Positions 35,077-44,654 of a stretch of 64,000 nucleotides of DNA are shown in pieces. Source of the stretch: Thalassotalea psychrophila. GTDB taxonomy: Bacteria > Pseudomonadota > Gammaproteobacteria > Enterobacterales > Alteromonadaceae. Position 1 is the stretch's first letter; the number at the start of each line of letters is the position of its first letter. The position numbers and the translations under genes were made by a program. The DNA lies in contig NZ_CP134145.1 of assembly GCF_031583595.1 (NCBI RefSeq), positions 4,588,001-4,652,000 on the forward strand, written 5' to 3'. Below the pieces are notes generated by a model. It saw nothing but the letters and a program-made list of their open reading frames with translations. It was not told the DNA's origin and did not search any database.

Positions 35077-36009
35077 TTAATTTTCAAACCAAAATTTAAC
35101 GATTTCATTAGCTGCCGATAATGGCGCTTTTAACAAAAAAGGAGTAGCTTCTGAGCCATTTTCAATAGAGTCATTAATGGCAATGCCGTGGCCCATATCT
35201 GTTACCTGAAACAGCTCAACTAATAACTCTCCTGTGCTATTTCGCCATTGCTTTTGCTGATAGCCATCATGCTTAAATTTCTTCGGTTTTGTTCCAATAC
35301 CACTCAAACTAGCCCACTGCTGAGCAATACGCAGAGCGTTTATTGGCGCGACAACATTGTCTTTGTCACCTGTCCAAACAGACAACCGTGGCCAAGTTTT
35401 TTGTTCCGAGTTTTGCGTTAATGATTGCTGTACGAGCTGTTTAATTGTTTGCGATGGACCATTGCGCATGCAGGAGATGGCTTTGGTTAAATTGTCGGCA
35501 CAAGGATAGGCAATACCCGAAATAATCGCGCCAGCATTAAATAAATTTGGGTAATTAACTAACATTGCACTTGCCATAGCTCCGCCTGCAGACAGGCCAG
35601 CGATATAAACTTGTGTTGCTTGTGTTCGCGTTTTAAGGGTGTCGACCATTTGCTTCAATGATAATGTTTCACCTTGATTGCGTTGTTGATCTTGCGGTGA
35701 AAACCAATTGAAGCAGCTCTGAATATTATTATTTTTACTTTGCTGAGGAATTAACAGGTTAAATTGATGCTTTTTAGCTAACCCTAAAAAGCCACTTTGC
35801 TTGGCAAGTTGTTCACCGTTTTGTGAACAGCCATGCAAAAGCACCACTAAGAGCTTACTTGCTTTAGTGCTAGTAAAGTAACTTGCGCTAAGCTCTCCTG
35901 GATTACTGCCAAAATCGTTAAGTTGACTGAACTTTTCTGTCGGCTGTTGAGCAAATATGGAGGCGGAAATAAGTGAAAGCAAAAAACAAAGCCGTTTAAA
36001 AATCAACAT
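35077..36009 (-). CDS. Secreted PHB-depolymerase/feruloyl-esterase-type hydrolase (LpqC-like)
   Basis: This 310-residue alpha/beta hydrolase has a signal peptide (1-20, ending IFAQ). It has the esterase_phd family layout: VVLLHGCSQNGEQLAKQSGF at the oxyanion hole, nucleophile motif AGLSAGGAMAS, Asp in WTGDKDNVV and His in TDMGHGIAIND. Such enzymes hydrolyse polyhydroxyalkanoates, feruloyl or acetyl esters outside the cytoplasm. An AGGAT ribosome-binding site precedes the ATG. It is flanked by the first receptor and an MFS carrier on the same strand, which suggests uptake and processing of an ester-bearing compound. Confidence 0.87.
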   Translation of the reverse strand: MLIFKRLCFLLSLISASIFAQQPTEKFSQLNDFGSNPGELSASYFTSTKASKLLVVLLHGCSQNGEQLAKQSGFLGLAKKHQFNLLIPQQSKNNNIQSCFNWFSPQDQQRNQGETLSLKQMVDTLKTRTQATQVYIAGLSAGGAMASAMLVNYPNLFNAGAIISGIAYPCADNLTKAISCMRNGPSQTIKQLVQQSLTQNSEQKTWPRLSVWTGDKDNVVAPINALRIAQQWASLSGIGTKPKKFKHDGYQQKQWRNSTGELLVELFQVTDMGHGIAINDSIENGSEATPFLLKAPLSAANEIVKFWFEN

Positions 36010-36162
36010 GAATACATCCTATTAACAATTTAATTAATAATGACTTACTCATAGCATTTACAGCAATGGCACTTTAGTTCCATAAGCTAAGGAAAGATCT
36101 TAAGATATGTCTTTTAGCATTGTGATTCGAAGCTTTGATAAGGTGGAGTTTTAAGTTGAGAG

Positions 36163-36190
36163 CACTCGCTAAAGAAAAATTTAGCGAGTG
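36163..36190 (-). terminator. Hairpin after the second MFS gene
   Basis: A perfect 11-bp stem (CACTCGCTAAA and its complement) with a 6-base loop starts 14 bases past the stop of the minus-strand MFS gene. It lacks a U-run, so termination is possible but not certain. Confidence 0.5.
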
Positions 36191-36203
36191 TTGATTTTGC
36201 CAG

Positions 36204-37397
36204 TTACTTACTATCTAAGAGTCTTGCTGGCTTAAATGCCACTAATGCACAGGCGACTAATGCAATAGCAGATATATTTATCACCATAGCGTAGTTGTCA
36301 TCACCCAGTAACAATGCCGCAACCATTGGCCCTGATGCTAAACCCATTTTTGAGGCAAAGCCGCCCATAGCTGCCATTTGCCCTGCTTGATCAAGCTCAG
36401 AGCAAATGCCAAACAAATACGGCAAGACAAATGCCCACGTAATGCCAATAAACATATTCGTGACTAAATAAACCATTTCACTTTCACTAAAATGCAATAG
36501 CCAGGTACACAAAGCCGTGATAAGTACTGCAAATAATATTGGAATAGTACGGCCAAATTTGGTGCCAAGAACTATTACTAGAGCGGAGCCGATTAACGCA
36601 ATCCAGCTTGCAATAGCTAGTACGGGGCTCATAAATTCAACGGTTAAACCTTCGACTTTTCCAAGACCAATGATGTAGGCGAATAAGCCCATGTTTGCCC
36701 CTTGAAATAAGAAAATAGCAAACAAGGTCATCATTAATGGCAAACGTTTAACAGATGAATTCAACTGTTTCTCAACCGGCTTATCTTCAATTGGATACTC
36801 GCTCAGAAACGGCATCATCATTAACGTAACAACCGTGAAAGCCACCAAAGATAGAAACAATGCACCAGTACCATACTCAGGCACTAAGCCGGGCAAGTAC
36901 ATAATACCTAAACCACCTAATCCCCACTGTATGAACAGTAAATAACCAAAGGTTTTATCTGCTTCGGAAGTTCTGGAAATTATGCCAAAACCGATACCTA
37001 CTAATAAGCCGCCAGTAATACCATGAAAGGCCCTTACGGCTATCATTAAACTAGGAGATTCAATCACTATACATGCCAAGTCGATTGCTATTAAGGCTAC
37101 TAATAAGCTGTAACTCCACCGCTTCCAATTGATTTTTTTAATGATAAAAACCGCTAACAAAGCCCCCATAGCTGCGCCGTATAAATTTGCTGAGCTCACA
37201 AAGCCCGCTTGTTGCGTGCTAAAACCAAGCCCATCTTTTAAACCATTTACTACCGCCGGCATAATGTTGATATAAAAAATACCCGCTGTAGTTAAAAACG
37301 CTAAAATAATTCGCGCAATAACGCTGTTTGGCTCTGCTTTCATATCACTAAATAGTCCTTTAGTTTGTTGATTGTTTTTTATTACATCTTCAGTCAT
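36204..37397 (-). CDS. Major facilitator superfamily transporter
   Basis: This 397-residue 12-helix carrier has the MFS loop-2 region FIIKKINWKRW and a long central basic loop (about 200-220) between helices 6 and 7. A strong GGAG ribosome-binding site precedes the ATG. It lies in a same-strand series with the TPR-sulfotransferase and the second TonB receptor upstream (gaps of 48 and 160 bases). Inner-membrane uptake of the compound brought in by the receptor is a plausible inference. The substrate is unknown. Confidence 0.85.
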   Translation of the reverse strand: MTEDVIKNNQQTKGLFSDMKAEPNSVIARIILAFLTTAGIFYINIMPAVVNGLKDGLGFSTQQAGFVSSANLYGAAMGALLAVFIIKKINWKRWSYSLLVALIAIDLACIVIESPSLMIAVRAFHGITGGLLVGIGFGIISRTSEADKTFGYLLFIQWGLGGLGIMYLPGLVPEYGTGALFLSLVAFTVVTLMMMPFLSEYPIEDKPVEKQLNSSVKRLPLMMTLFAIFLFQGANMGLFAYIIGLGKVEGLTVEFMSPVLAIASWIALIGSALVIVLGTKFGRTIPILFAVLITALCTWLLHFSESEMVYLVTNMFIGITWAFVLPYLFGICSELDQAGQMAAMGGFASKMGLASGPMVAALLLGDDNYAMVINISAIALVACALVAFKPARLLDSK

Positions 37398-37445
37398 GTT
37401 TTCTCCGCCGGCTCTGGTTTCAACATTGCTTGTGGCTAAATTTTT

Positions 37446-39068
37446 TTAGTCACAACAAATACCAGCTTGTTCTAATAATTGTTTTAGCGGCGCTAATTGT
37501 TTTTCATAATTACGCCATTTGTCTTTTGAGCTCTTGTAAATGCCTTGCCTAACTTGGCTTGCGCTGGCTGTCGTTGAAGCCGCGCGGTTTGATTGAAAAT
37601 TAACGCAATCGCTTTGCCAATCTAAATCGCAATACTCAATTAAGCCTTGCGCTTCCAGTTCAACGTTATTTACTACTTTCTCGTAACTTATGTCGTAAAT
37701 AATATCGGGCAAGGTTTTACGCCAATGCGCCATTAATTTATGGTGAGCAATGTAATAACGTGCTAATTCTGTTAAATCATAAGAAAATGGATAGCCGTTG
37801 GTAAATAATTGTTTATAAATGGCATAACAGGCATCCATAGGATGACGGTCTACGTAGACAATTTTGGCATTAGGTAGCGCCAAATGTATTAAACCTACAT
37901 AAAGAGAATTGAGCGGTAATTTATCAATAAAATGCTTACTTTTACCAGTTTCTGGGCGAGTACTCGCAATATAGCTTTTACCAAGTTCGGCAAAGTTTAA
38001 TTGTTTAGTTAACTCGACCAATGCTAATTTAGTTTTTGGTGCTTCGGTTGTTAATGTTTGGCATTGCGCCATCATTTGAGTAGCAAAGTTATTTAACTCG
38101 CCTGCACTTTCTACATCACTATGTTGGCTTAGTATTCTTTCAACTAAAGTTGACCCCGTACGTGGCAAACCTAAAATAAAAATGGCTTCATTATTATCAG
38201 TCCCTACGCGCTCTTGATTAAACGTAGCAGAGTCAAAAGTTTTAATAATGCTGTCAATTGTAGCAATGTCATTGTTGACATCATAACGCATGTGTAAGCG
38301 ACGACTATTTGCGCCTTGTTGTAAATATTCAAAACTTTGCTGATAACTACCAATATCTTCTAGTTCTTTTGCCATAGCAAAACAAACCTGAGCTTTATGT
38401 ATCGGCTGGTTAATTCCGGCAACCAATGCCTTTTTCAACTCGTTTACATGGTTTTTATCTTTACTTTGATTACGTAAACTTGAACGTAATAAATACGCTT
38501 CATAATCTCGTGGATTAATTTCTATTGCTTTATTCAAGCTGTGTTCGGCAGCATCTATGTCACCTAAAAAACGTTGCACACTGGCTACATTAAAATACAA
38601 CTGAGCAAGTTTAGGGTCACTTTTATTAGTTAAATTTACTGCCATTAGATAAAAACTGACGGCGTGTTCAAAACAAGACAATTTGTTTAGAATTAAAGCC
38701 AATTCTGCGCACAAATCAGCATCCTGATAAGTGTTTTTACTAAGCTCATCGGTTATTGCTAACGCTTGTACTGTTTTACCTTGTAACAATAAAGTATGCG
38801 CTTTATGTAATTGCCACCTAGCTTTCTCTGGAGCAATACTAATCGCTTTATTAATACAAGTTAAAGCCTGTTTTAGGTCTCTTAATTGAAAGGCAAGAAA
38901 ACTGGTAGCAAACCAGCCATCGCTACTGTTTGGAAATTGCTGATTAAACTGCTGACTATAGGCTTTTGCATTTACAACATCTTGTTGATTAATGTAATGC
39001 CAAACCTGATCAAGATTAGATTCGAGTGTTTGGTTTTGATTCTGGTTATGTGCTTTAACTGATGACAT
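37446..39068 (-). CDS. TPR-repeat sulfotransferase
   Basis: This 540-residue two-part protein begins with tetratricopeptide repeats (about residues 10-270: A-F-L-A-F-Q-L-R-D-L-K-Q-A, A-E-H-S-L-N-K-A-I-E-I-N-P-R). The second part (about 290-540) is a sulfotransferase_3-type domain with the PAPS-binding loop LGLPRTGSTLVERIL and the 3'-phosphate segment VDRHPMDACYAIYKQ. It should move a sulfo group from PAPS to an acceptor; the TPR part probably binds the acceptor or a partner protein. Such proteins are common in marine alteromonads, often next to TonB-dependent receptors as here, but their acceptors are unknown. Confidence 0.85.
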   Translation of the reverse strand: MSSVKAHNQNQNQTLESNLDQVWHYINQQDVVNAKAYSQQFNQQFPNSSDGWFATSFLAFQLRDLKQALTCINKAISIAPEKARWQLHKAHTLLLQGKTVQALAITDELSKNTYQDADLCAELALILNKLSCFEHAVSFYLMAVNLTNKSDPKLAQLYFNVASVQRFLGDIDAAEHSLNKAIEINPRDYEAYLLRSSLRNQSKDKNHVNELKKALVAGINQPIHKAQVCFAMAKELEDIGSYQQSFEYLQQGANSRRLHMRYDVNNDIATIDSIIKTFDSATFNQERVGTDNNEAIFILGLPRTGSTLVERILSQHSDVESAGELNNFATQMMAQCQTLTTEAPKTKLALVELTKQLNFAELGKSYIASTRPETGKSKHFIDKLPLNSLYVGLIHLALPNAKIVYVDRHPMDACYAIYKQLFTNGYPFSYDLTELARYYIAHHKLMAHWRKTLPDIIYDISYEKVVNNVELEAQGLIEYCDLDWQSDCVNFQSNRAASTTASASQVRQGIYKSSKDKWRNYEKQLAPLKQLLEQAGICCD

Positions 39069-39156
39069 AAATTCTACATTAACAATGATTTAATAAAACA
39101 AACATAGCGCGTATTTACTCACTTTAATAGCGGCAAATAACGCTTAAAAATAAAAA

Positions 39157-39201
39157 GGCTAGATTAAATTCTGGAGGGAGAGCCCAGCATTTAATCTAGC
39201 C
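39157..39201 (-). terminator. Terminator of the second TonB-dependent receptor
   Basis: A perfect 13-bp stem (GGCTAGATTAAAT and its complement) with a 19-base loop, followed on the minus strand by CTTTTTA, lies 28 bases beyond the receptor stop. Confidence 0.8.
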
Positions 39202-39228
39202 ATATTTAAACAACTTTCAACATTTTAA

Positions 39229-41661
39229 CTAAAAACGATAAGTTGCTGATAGTCCAACAGTTCGAGGTAAACTTATATAGTCTTTTGAACCATTCCCTAA
39301 AAAGTTCTCAGCAGGATCTGTACCCATATGGTTTTCAGTGATTAATCCAGTTACACCTTCTTCGTTAGCAATATTTTTCACATACAAAGTTAAATCCCAA
39401 TTTTCTGTACTTAAACGAGTGCTTGCATTAAAAATAGTAAAACTATCAATATCAGCATTATACGTATCATTATCACCTAAATAGTTTAATGATTCTGATT
39501 GATAATAACCATTTATTTGGCTAACCCAATACATTTCATTATCTAAATTATAAGTATAATCAAATGATAAACTTAATGTATTCTCAGGAGTCAATGGTAG
39601 TTCAGCACCATCTTCAGCTTGTAATTTATAAGTATCTTCAGACCAAGTTGCTGCTGGAGTATAGAAGTCATCAGTAAGTTCGGCTTCCACATGCGCAAAG
39701 CCAAGCACATAGTGCAGGTTATCGGTTAAATACCCTTGCATTTCAAGTTCAATACCTTTGGTCTCTGCAGATTCACCATTAGTTGCGGTAAAGAAACCCC
39801 AAGAAGTCGTTGAGTTGAGTTGCGGATCTTGCCAATCAATTAAGAATGCTGAAACAGTGTAGCTATGGCCACGGTCGCCTAAGTACCCCTTCAGACCAAT
39901 TTCATAGTTAGTGACACTATCTGAATCGTATTGTTGCCATTCTGGGCGCTCTGCCAAATTACCATCAAGGGGCACTGCATTTGCGCCGCCTCGGCGATAA
40001 CCTTCTGAAACTGTGCTGTATACCATAGTATCGTCAGATAAATCGTAAGATACATTTACTTTAAATAGCGTGTCATCTTCTTCAGTATCGAAACTTGGTT
40101 CTGCACCAAACGATGGCCAAATAGGAAATGCTAAAACAGTATCATTGGTAAATTCATTTTTGAAACTACGCAATCCAACGGTTGTGCGTAAATCATCTGA
40201 GAAATGATAAGTTAACTCACCAAATATTGCCGTGTCTTTAAAGTTTTGTTCGCGAATGTAATGGAAATCGTTATCGGTGAAAACCATACCCCAAGATTCT
40301 GCGTCCTGCCACCAAGGAGCATTCTCAATGGATGCCCATTCTTGATATCCTGGCATATAACTTTCTTGCCAAGCACGCATATCTTGATCCATGTAATACA
40401 CGCCGACAATCCAATCGATATTATTTTTGGTTTCATTAGATACTAAGCGTAATTCTTGTACCGTTGCTTCATCTTTGTAACCACGATGAGCTTCGGCCAT
40501 TGGGCGCGGCGAACCATAATAAAGATCATCAAACCAGTTAGATTGTGCGTAGAAGCCAGTGTTATCACTAATTGCCATACCTTCATGGTCGTAGATGGAA
40601 GTGCTAGACGTTAATGTAGCAAAACCTAAGTTCCATTCAACTTCAAGGGAAGTTAACGATACATCACGATCTGAAGGCTCAAGTAAAATTGCGCCATTTT
40701 CATATTCACCGTATTCTTCTTCAGCACCGGTTGTCCAATGTGTACCACGGGTAACTTGGCGACGACCGCCTGTTTCATCATCTTGAAATTGATGAGAAAG
40801 TAGAATATTTAAATTATCCGTCGCCTCAAACCCTAATGACACACGACCATAAGTAATTTCTACGGTATCAACATCTTTCTTACTGTAAAAAGATGGGCCA
40901 CCATTGCCTAGATCTCCACCTTGTGCCGCCGGAGCATAGTTATTTTCATCTAGTTGATAAAGGTTTGTGTAATCGACTACACCGTCATTATCTATTTGAC
41001 CAACATTAAAACGAAAAGCAAAACGATCAGATAAAGGAATATTTAACATCACATCGGTGGTTAAATTATTACCATCAGAACCATCGGTTTGGCCAACATT
41101 AACTGACGCACTACCGTAAAACTCATCGGTTTCAGGCTTATTCATTCGATATTTTACCGTACCGGCTAAAGAGCCAGAACCATATAAAGTACCTTGCGGA
41201 CCACGAAGTACCTCAACAGCTTCAATATCTTTTAAAATAAAATTCGCAAATAAAGGAGTATCATTTACATATGAAGCCACTGTAGGAACAGCCGACAATG
41301 CAACGTCACCATTAGTACCATTATCAACGTTAACTCCCCTGATAATTACACCATTAACATTAGCCGAATTTCGATAACCACGGTCAACAACGGTTATACC
41401 GGCAACACCGCGCATCATTTCTGAAGCGTCTATTACATTAGCACTTTCGAGTGCATCACCAGATATTGCTGAAATATTATATGGTACTTCTTGCAAACTT
41501 TGAGTGCGACGGTTGGCCGTAACCTCTACATGCTCAATCTTTTTAGATTCGACTGCTGCTTCAGCTTCTTCAGCATTAACAGTAAATGTCGGCATGGACA
41601 TTACCAAGGCTGCACTAACGGCAGTTGATAAAGCGGTTTTGTTAAAGGTTGTACGTTTCAT
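39229..41661 (-). CDS. TonB-dependent outer-membrane receptor, MocR-regulon candidate
   Basis: This 810-residue receptor has a signal peptide ending TVNAEE, a TonB-box-like IEHVEVTANR and a plug domain (LQEVPYNISAISGDAL; LRGPQGTLYGSGSLAGTVKY). The barrel ends GLSATYRF. It differs substantially from the first receptor, so they likely take up different compounds. The ATG has GGAG upstream. About 70-100 bases before it lies a bipartite site also found in front of the nitrilase and serine-hydrolase genes, which ties it to the MocR regulator. It is probably the outer-membrane entry port for the amide or beta-lactam-like substrate of this locus. Confidence 0.92.
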   Translation of the reverse strand: MKRTTFNKTALSTAVSAALVMSMPTFTVNAEEAEAAVESKKIEHVEVTANRRTQSLQEVPYNISAISGDALESANVIDASEMMRGVAGITVVDRGYRNSANVNGVIIRGVNVDNGTNGDVALSAVPTVASYVNDTPLFANFILKDIEAVEVLRGPQGTLYGSGSLAGTVKYRMNKPETDEFYGSASVNVGQTDGSDGNNLTTDVMLNIPLSDRFAFRFNVGQIDNDGVVDYTNLYQLDENNYAPAAQGGDLGNGGPSFYSKKDVDTVEITYGRVSLGFEATDNLNILLSHQFQDDETGGRRQVTRGTHWTTGAEEEYGEYENGAILLEPSDRDVSLTSLEVEWNLGFATLTSSTSIYDHEGMAISDNTGFYAQSNWFDDLYYGSPRPMAEAHRGYKDEATVQELRLVSNETKNNIDWIVGVYYMDQDMRAWQESYMPGYQEWASIENAPWWQDAESWGMVFTDNDFHYIREQNFKDTAIFGELTYHFSDDLRTTVGLRSFKNEFTNDTVLAFPIWPSFGAEPSFDTEEDDTLFKVNVSYDLSDDTMVYSTVSEGYRRGGANAVPLDGNLAERPEWQQYDSDSVTNYEIGLKGYLGDRGHSYTVSAFLIDWQDPQLNSTTSWGFFTATNGESAETKGIELEMQGYLTDNLHYVLGFAHVEAELTDDFYTPAATWSEDTYKLQAEDGAELPLTPENTLSLSFDYTYNLDNEMYWVSQINGYYQSESLNYLGDNDTYNADIDSFTIFNASTRLSTENWDLTLYVKNIANEEGVTGLITENHMGTDPAENFLGNGSKDYISLPRTVGLSATYRF

Positions 41662-41727
41662 TTTATGGCTCCATATGTTGTTGTTTTTTTAGCCTGTTTA
41701 GAGATTATCCCAGTCACCTTCATTCTA

Positions 41728-41762
41728 GTAGTACCAGTTTAAATGATGCTATTGGTCCAGTT
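41728..41762 (-). promoter_or_regulatory. MocR-type bipartite operator upstream of the second receptor
   Basis: On the minus strand the site reads ACTGGACC, 15 bases, then ACTGGTACTAC; the halves form an imperfect direct repeat of ACTGGWMC. Direct-repeat operators are typical of MocR regulators (TauR and GabR are studied examples). The site ends about 67 bases before the receptor ATG. Confidence 0.75.
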
Positions 41763-41782
41763 CTCTACAGTTCTTATTATAT

Positions 41783-42628
41783 TTATGATTTTTGAATGAT
41801 CAACTCACCCAATCTGTTTAGTTCTTTGTTTTTATTTGAATTTTCTTTATATATTGGATAATCAATAGAATTATCACGAAAACTTTTCAGTGGTTGACCT
41901 AACCCATGCAAGCCTCGTTTTCGATCACGACGTACACGCTCGAAATCGATTTCAATAGGGAATAATTCCGGATTCTCTCCGGCTTGATGAATCACCTTTC
42001 CATCAGGCCCAACGACAATAGATTGGCCATTACCAAGTTCACCTGCAGCGTTCACGGCAAGAACATAGCATTGATTAGTTGCAGCGGTGGCTTGCGCCAT
42101 AATAAGCTCGACAGGACGATCGATAGTGCCGGTTAAGGTTGGGTAAATTAATACTTCAGCGCCTTCACAAGTAAGTGTTCTGGCAACTTCCGGAAACCAT
42201 AAGTCGTAACATATAGCGACGCCTATACGACCTTGTGGCACATCAAACACGACAAACTCACCGCCCTCTTTAATACCTGATTCATAAGGATAAAATGGAT
42301 ATATTTTGCGGTATCTATTAACAACTTCGCCATGATTATTAATAACTGGAGTAGTATTATAAATACCTTCAGGAGTTTGCTCGTATAAGCTGCCAGGTAT
42401 TAGCCAAACATTATGTTCTCTAGCTAATTGACAATAAAATATCTCGGCATCACTAGGTAGCTTTTCTGCATATTTTTTTTCAGGGCCAAAACTGCAAAGC
42501 TCACTTAGCACAATCATATCTACCCAAGGAAAGCGCTTTTTAGTTTTTACGATTTCGGTACCAATAACCTCTAGGTTATCACCGCATGGTAAAGCAAGTT
42601 GTAGTCCAGCAATGGAAAAATGACTCAT
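41783..42628 (-). CDS. Nitrilase-superfamily carbon-nitrogen hydrolase
   Basis: This 281-residue cytoplasmic amidase has the complete nitrilase-superfamily triad: Glu43 (LSELCSFG), Lys108 (YRKIYPF) and Cys140 (VAICYDLWFPE). The layout fits the aliphatic-amidase / omega-amidase-like branches, which release ammonia or amines from amides or carbamoyl groups; true nitrile hydrolysis is less likely. The next motif around Cys140 (YDLWFPEVAR) is standard. A MocR-type operator lies about 83-116 bases upstream of the ATG. Coregulation with the receptor and the serine hydrolase supports a role in assimilating nitrogen from the imported compound. Confidence 0.9.
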   Translation of the reverse strand: MSHFSIAGLQLALPCGDNLEVIGTEIVKTKKRFPWVDMIVLSELCSFGPEKKYAEKLPSDAEIFYCQLAREHNVWLIPGSLYEQTPEGIYNTTPVINNHGEVVNRYRKIYPFYPYESGIKEGGEFVVFDVPQGRIGVAICYDLWFPEVARTLTCEGAEVLIYPTLTGTIDRPVELIMAQATAATNQCYVLAVNAAGELGNGQSIVVGPDGKVIHQAGENPELFPIEIDFERVRRDRKRGLHGLGQPLKSFRDNSIDYPIYKENSNKNKELNRLGELIIQKS

Positions 42629-42710
42629 GGAAATACTCTCAAAAATAAGCGTGTAAATAAATTGTTATTATTGTTGCTTATTTAAACTACAGAGAGTTGA
42701 TGCTTTACAT

Positions 42711-42744
42711 TAGTACCAGATTAAATAAAACTATGGGTCCAGTT
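42711..42744 (-). promoter_or_regulatory. MocR-type bipartite operator upstream of the nitrilase gene
   Basis: On the minus strand it reads ACTGGACC, 15 bases, then TCTGGTACTAA: the same halves and spacing as the site at 41728-41762. It lies between the nitrilase and MocR genes and is oriented toward the nitrilase. Confidence 0.75.
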
Positions 42745-42766
42745 TTATTGGATTGAAGTGCAATTT

Positions 42767-44578
42767 TTAACTCTGCTTTATTTCTAACTCACGTACGAAG
42801 CGATAGTGCTTATCGAACCATTTCATTTGCTCACCGTCGATGATCACATAAAAACCTTTCAGCTCACCATAGCCCCAAAGTTTCCACTGACGATAATACA
42901 TACCATTTTCTATCCACCAACGTCCGCTATCAACTTCTTGATCTTCGCCGCCAGTTCGCCCCAGCATAGAACCGTTGGCTTTTAGCTCTATAGTACAAGG
43001 TACGCCATAAACCATCTGACATTCTAAAATAGAATTCGGCAGCAGTTTCTTCAATGATTCCTGGTCTAGTAAGCGCCCTTTCGCATTGGTCAATTTCTCT
43101 TCATATTCTGCCGTTAACTGATGAATGAGCTCAGCAAGTTTGCTCACACCGTCACGAATTTTATCATTTGGGATACTAGTAACGCCCATGCGAAAGCAAT
43201 TTTCAGGGGCATTAGAATAAGAAAAATAACGTTTTACCGGTTCAATCAAGATGCCTAATTCGGCCGCTTTCTTACGCAAATATTCACCATCAAGTTGTTT
43301 AGGCCCGGTGATCCAATAAGCTGTTCCCCCCTGAATGGGCCCTGTATCTATACAATTTGGTAAATATATATTTAATGCTTCTCGTAACGTCAGCCAGCGT
43401 TCAAAAAAAACTTTATGCAAATGCATCATATATGAGTCGTAATAGCCTAAAGAGAGGAAATACGCGACAGCTCGTTGATTATTGAGCGGAGGATTCCGCA
43501 ATACGAGTTTACGTATTTTCTTTAATTCAGTTATCACAGCAGAATCTGCAACGATAAAGCCAATTTGAACGCCAGATGCTAATACTTTAGACAAACAAGA
43601 CACATACACAACTCGGTTATCTTGATCTAAGCTCCTTAATGCAGGATGTGGTTGACCAAGAAAGTTACTCTCAAACTCAAAATCATCTTCAATAATCAGT
43701 AAATCTTTTTGTCGTGCTTTGCTGAGTAATTCATCTCGTCGATCCATCGACATAGTGATACTTGTTGGAGTTTGATGGCTAGGCGTAGTATAGATAATAT
43801 CGCAATCATCTAAGCTCTCATCAACCACTATACCTTTATCGTCTAGCGGTTGATAAATGATGTTAGCACCTTGGTGTAATAACAAATCCCGCATTTCAGG
43901 ATAACCCGGCTCTTCAACCGCAATCGCTGTGTTTTTATCGACAAAAAGCTGAGTGATAAGATGCAAAGCTTGCTGTGTGCCAACAGTGATTAAAATTTCA
44001 TCTTGGCTTGCTTGAATACCACGACGAGGCAAAATTTTTGTTCTAATTTCATCAAGCAACATTGGGTCGTCGTCGTCGCCATACAATTCAGACCAATGGT
44101 AAATTTCATTAGTTGCATTTGCCTTACTGTTCGCTTCACGCCACTCTTTGACTGGATAGAGAGAACTATCATATTTTCCATCAATAAATGGATAAGGGAA
44201 TTTACGCCAGTTTGCCGGACAAGACTTCGCATTAGTTACAGCTAGTGCACCTTTAAATCGATGTTGATTATTTCCCGCTTTAGCATTAAAACTAGTTTGT
44301 TGCTCAATATGATCGACTCGACCCTGATCAACATTTTCGCTAACATAAATACCACTACGCTCACGTGACTCTATATATCCTTCATCAAGTAAGGCCTGAT
44401 AAACTAAAACCACAGTATTTCTTGAAACGGACAACTGCTGAGCCAACTTCCGTGATGATGGCAATTTGGTACCAGCAGCAAAAGAACCAACCAAGATCCC
44501 TTCCACCAATTTTTGACGTATTTGACTTTGCAAACTGTCATCTGATCTTGCATCTATGTGGATTAATCTGCTAATCAT
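42767..44578 (-). CDS. MocR-family (GntR-aminotransferase) regulator with novel C-terminal domain
   Basis: This 603-residue protein combines a GntR winged helix (about 1-80; SSRKLAQQLSVSRNTVVLVY) with a PLP-dependent aminotransferase fold (about 130-485). The PLP Asp is at 298 (IIEDDFEFES) and the Schiff-base Lys at 331 (SCLSKVLASG). Unlike standard MocR proteins (about 450-500 residues) it carries about 100 more residues (500-603). That extension contains the glycine/tryptophan-rich segment SGRWWIENGMYYRQWKLWGYGE and DGEQMKWFDKHYRFVRELEI. PLP binding suggests it senses an amine or amino acid. Three bipartite sites lie around the gene, and it is divergent from the serine hydrolase. Activator versus repressor cannot be told. 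Confidence 0.9.
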   Translation of the reverse strand: MISRLIHIDARSDDSLQSQIRQKLVEGILVGSFAAGTKLPSSRKLAQQLSVSRNTVVLVYQALLDEGYIESRERSGIYVSENVDQGRVDHIEQQTSFNAKAGNNQHRFKGALAVTNAKSCPANWRKFPYPFIDGKYDSSLYPVKEWREANSKANATNEIYHWSELYGDDDDPMLLDEIRTKILPRRGIQASQDEILITVGTQQALHLITQLFVDKNTAIAVEEPGYPEMRDLLLHQGANIIYQPLDDKGIVVDESLDDCDIIYTTPSHQTPTSITMSMDRRDELLSKARQKDLLIIEDDFEFESNFLGQPHPALRSLDQDNRVVYVSCLSKVLASGVQIGFIVADSAVITELKKIRKLVLRNPPLNNQRAVAYFLSLGYYDSYMMHLHKVFFERWLTLREALNIYLPNCIDTGPIQGGTAYWITGPKQLDGEYLRKKAAELGILIEPVKRYFSYSNAPENCFRMGVTSIPNDKIRDGVSKLAELIHQLTAEYEEKLTNAKGRLLDQESLKKLLPNSILECQMVYGVPCTIELKANGSMLGRTGGEDQEVDSGRWWIENGMYYRQWKLWGYGELKGFYVIIDGEQMKWFDKHYRFVRELEIKQS

Positions 44579-44654
44579 TTTAACGTTTTATTATCATTCT
44601 ATTATTTATATTTTATTAACCTAACCTAAAAAAGCACTAGGCAACAAGTTTTTT

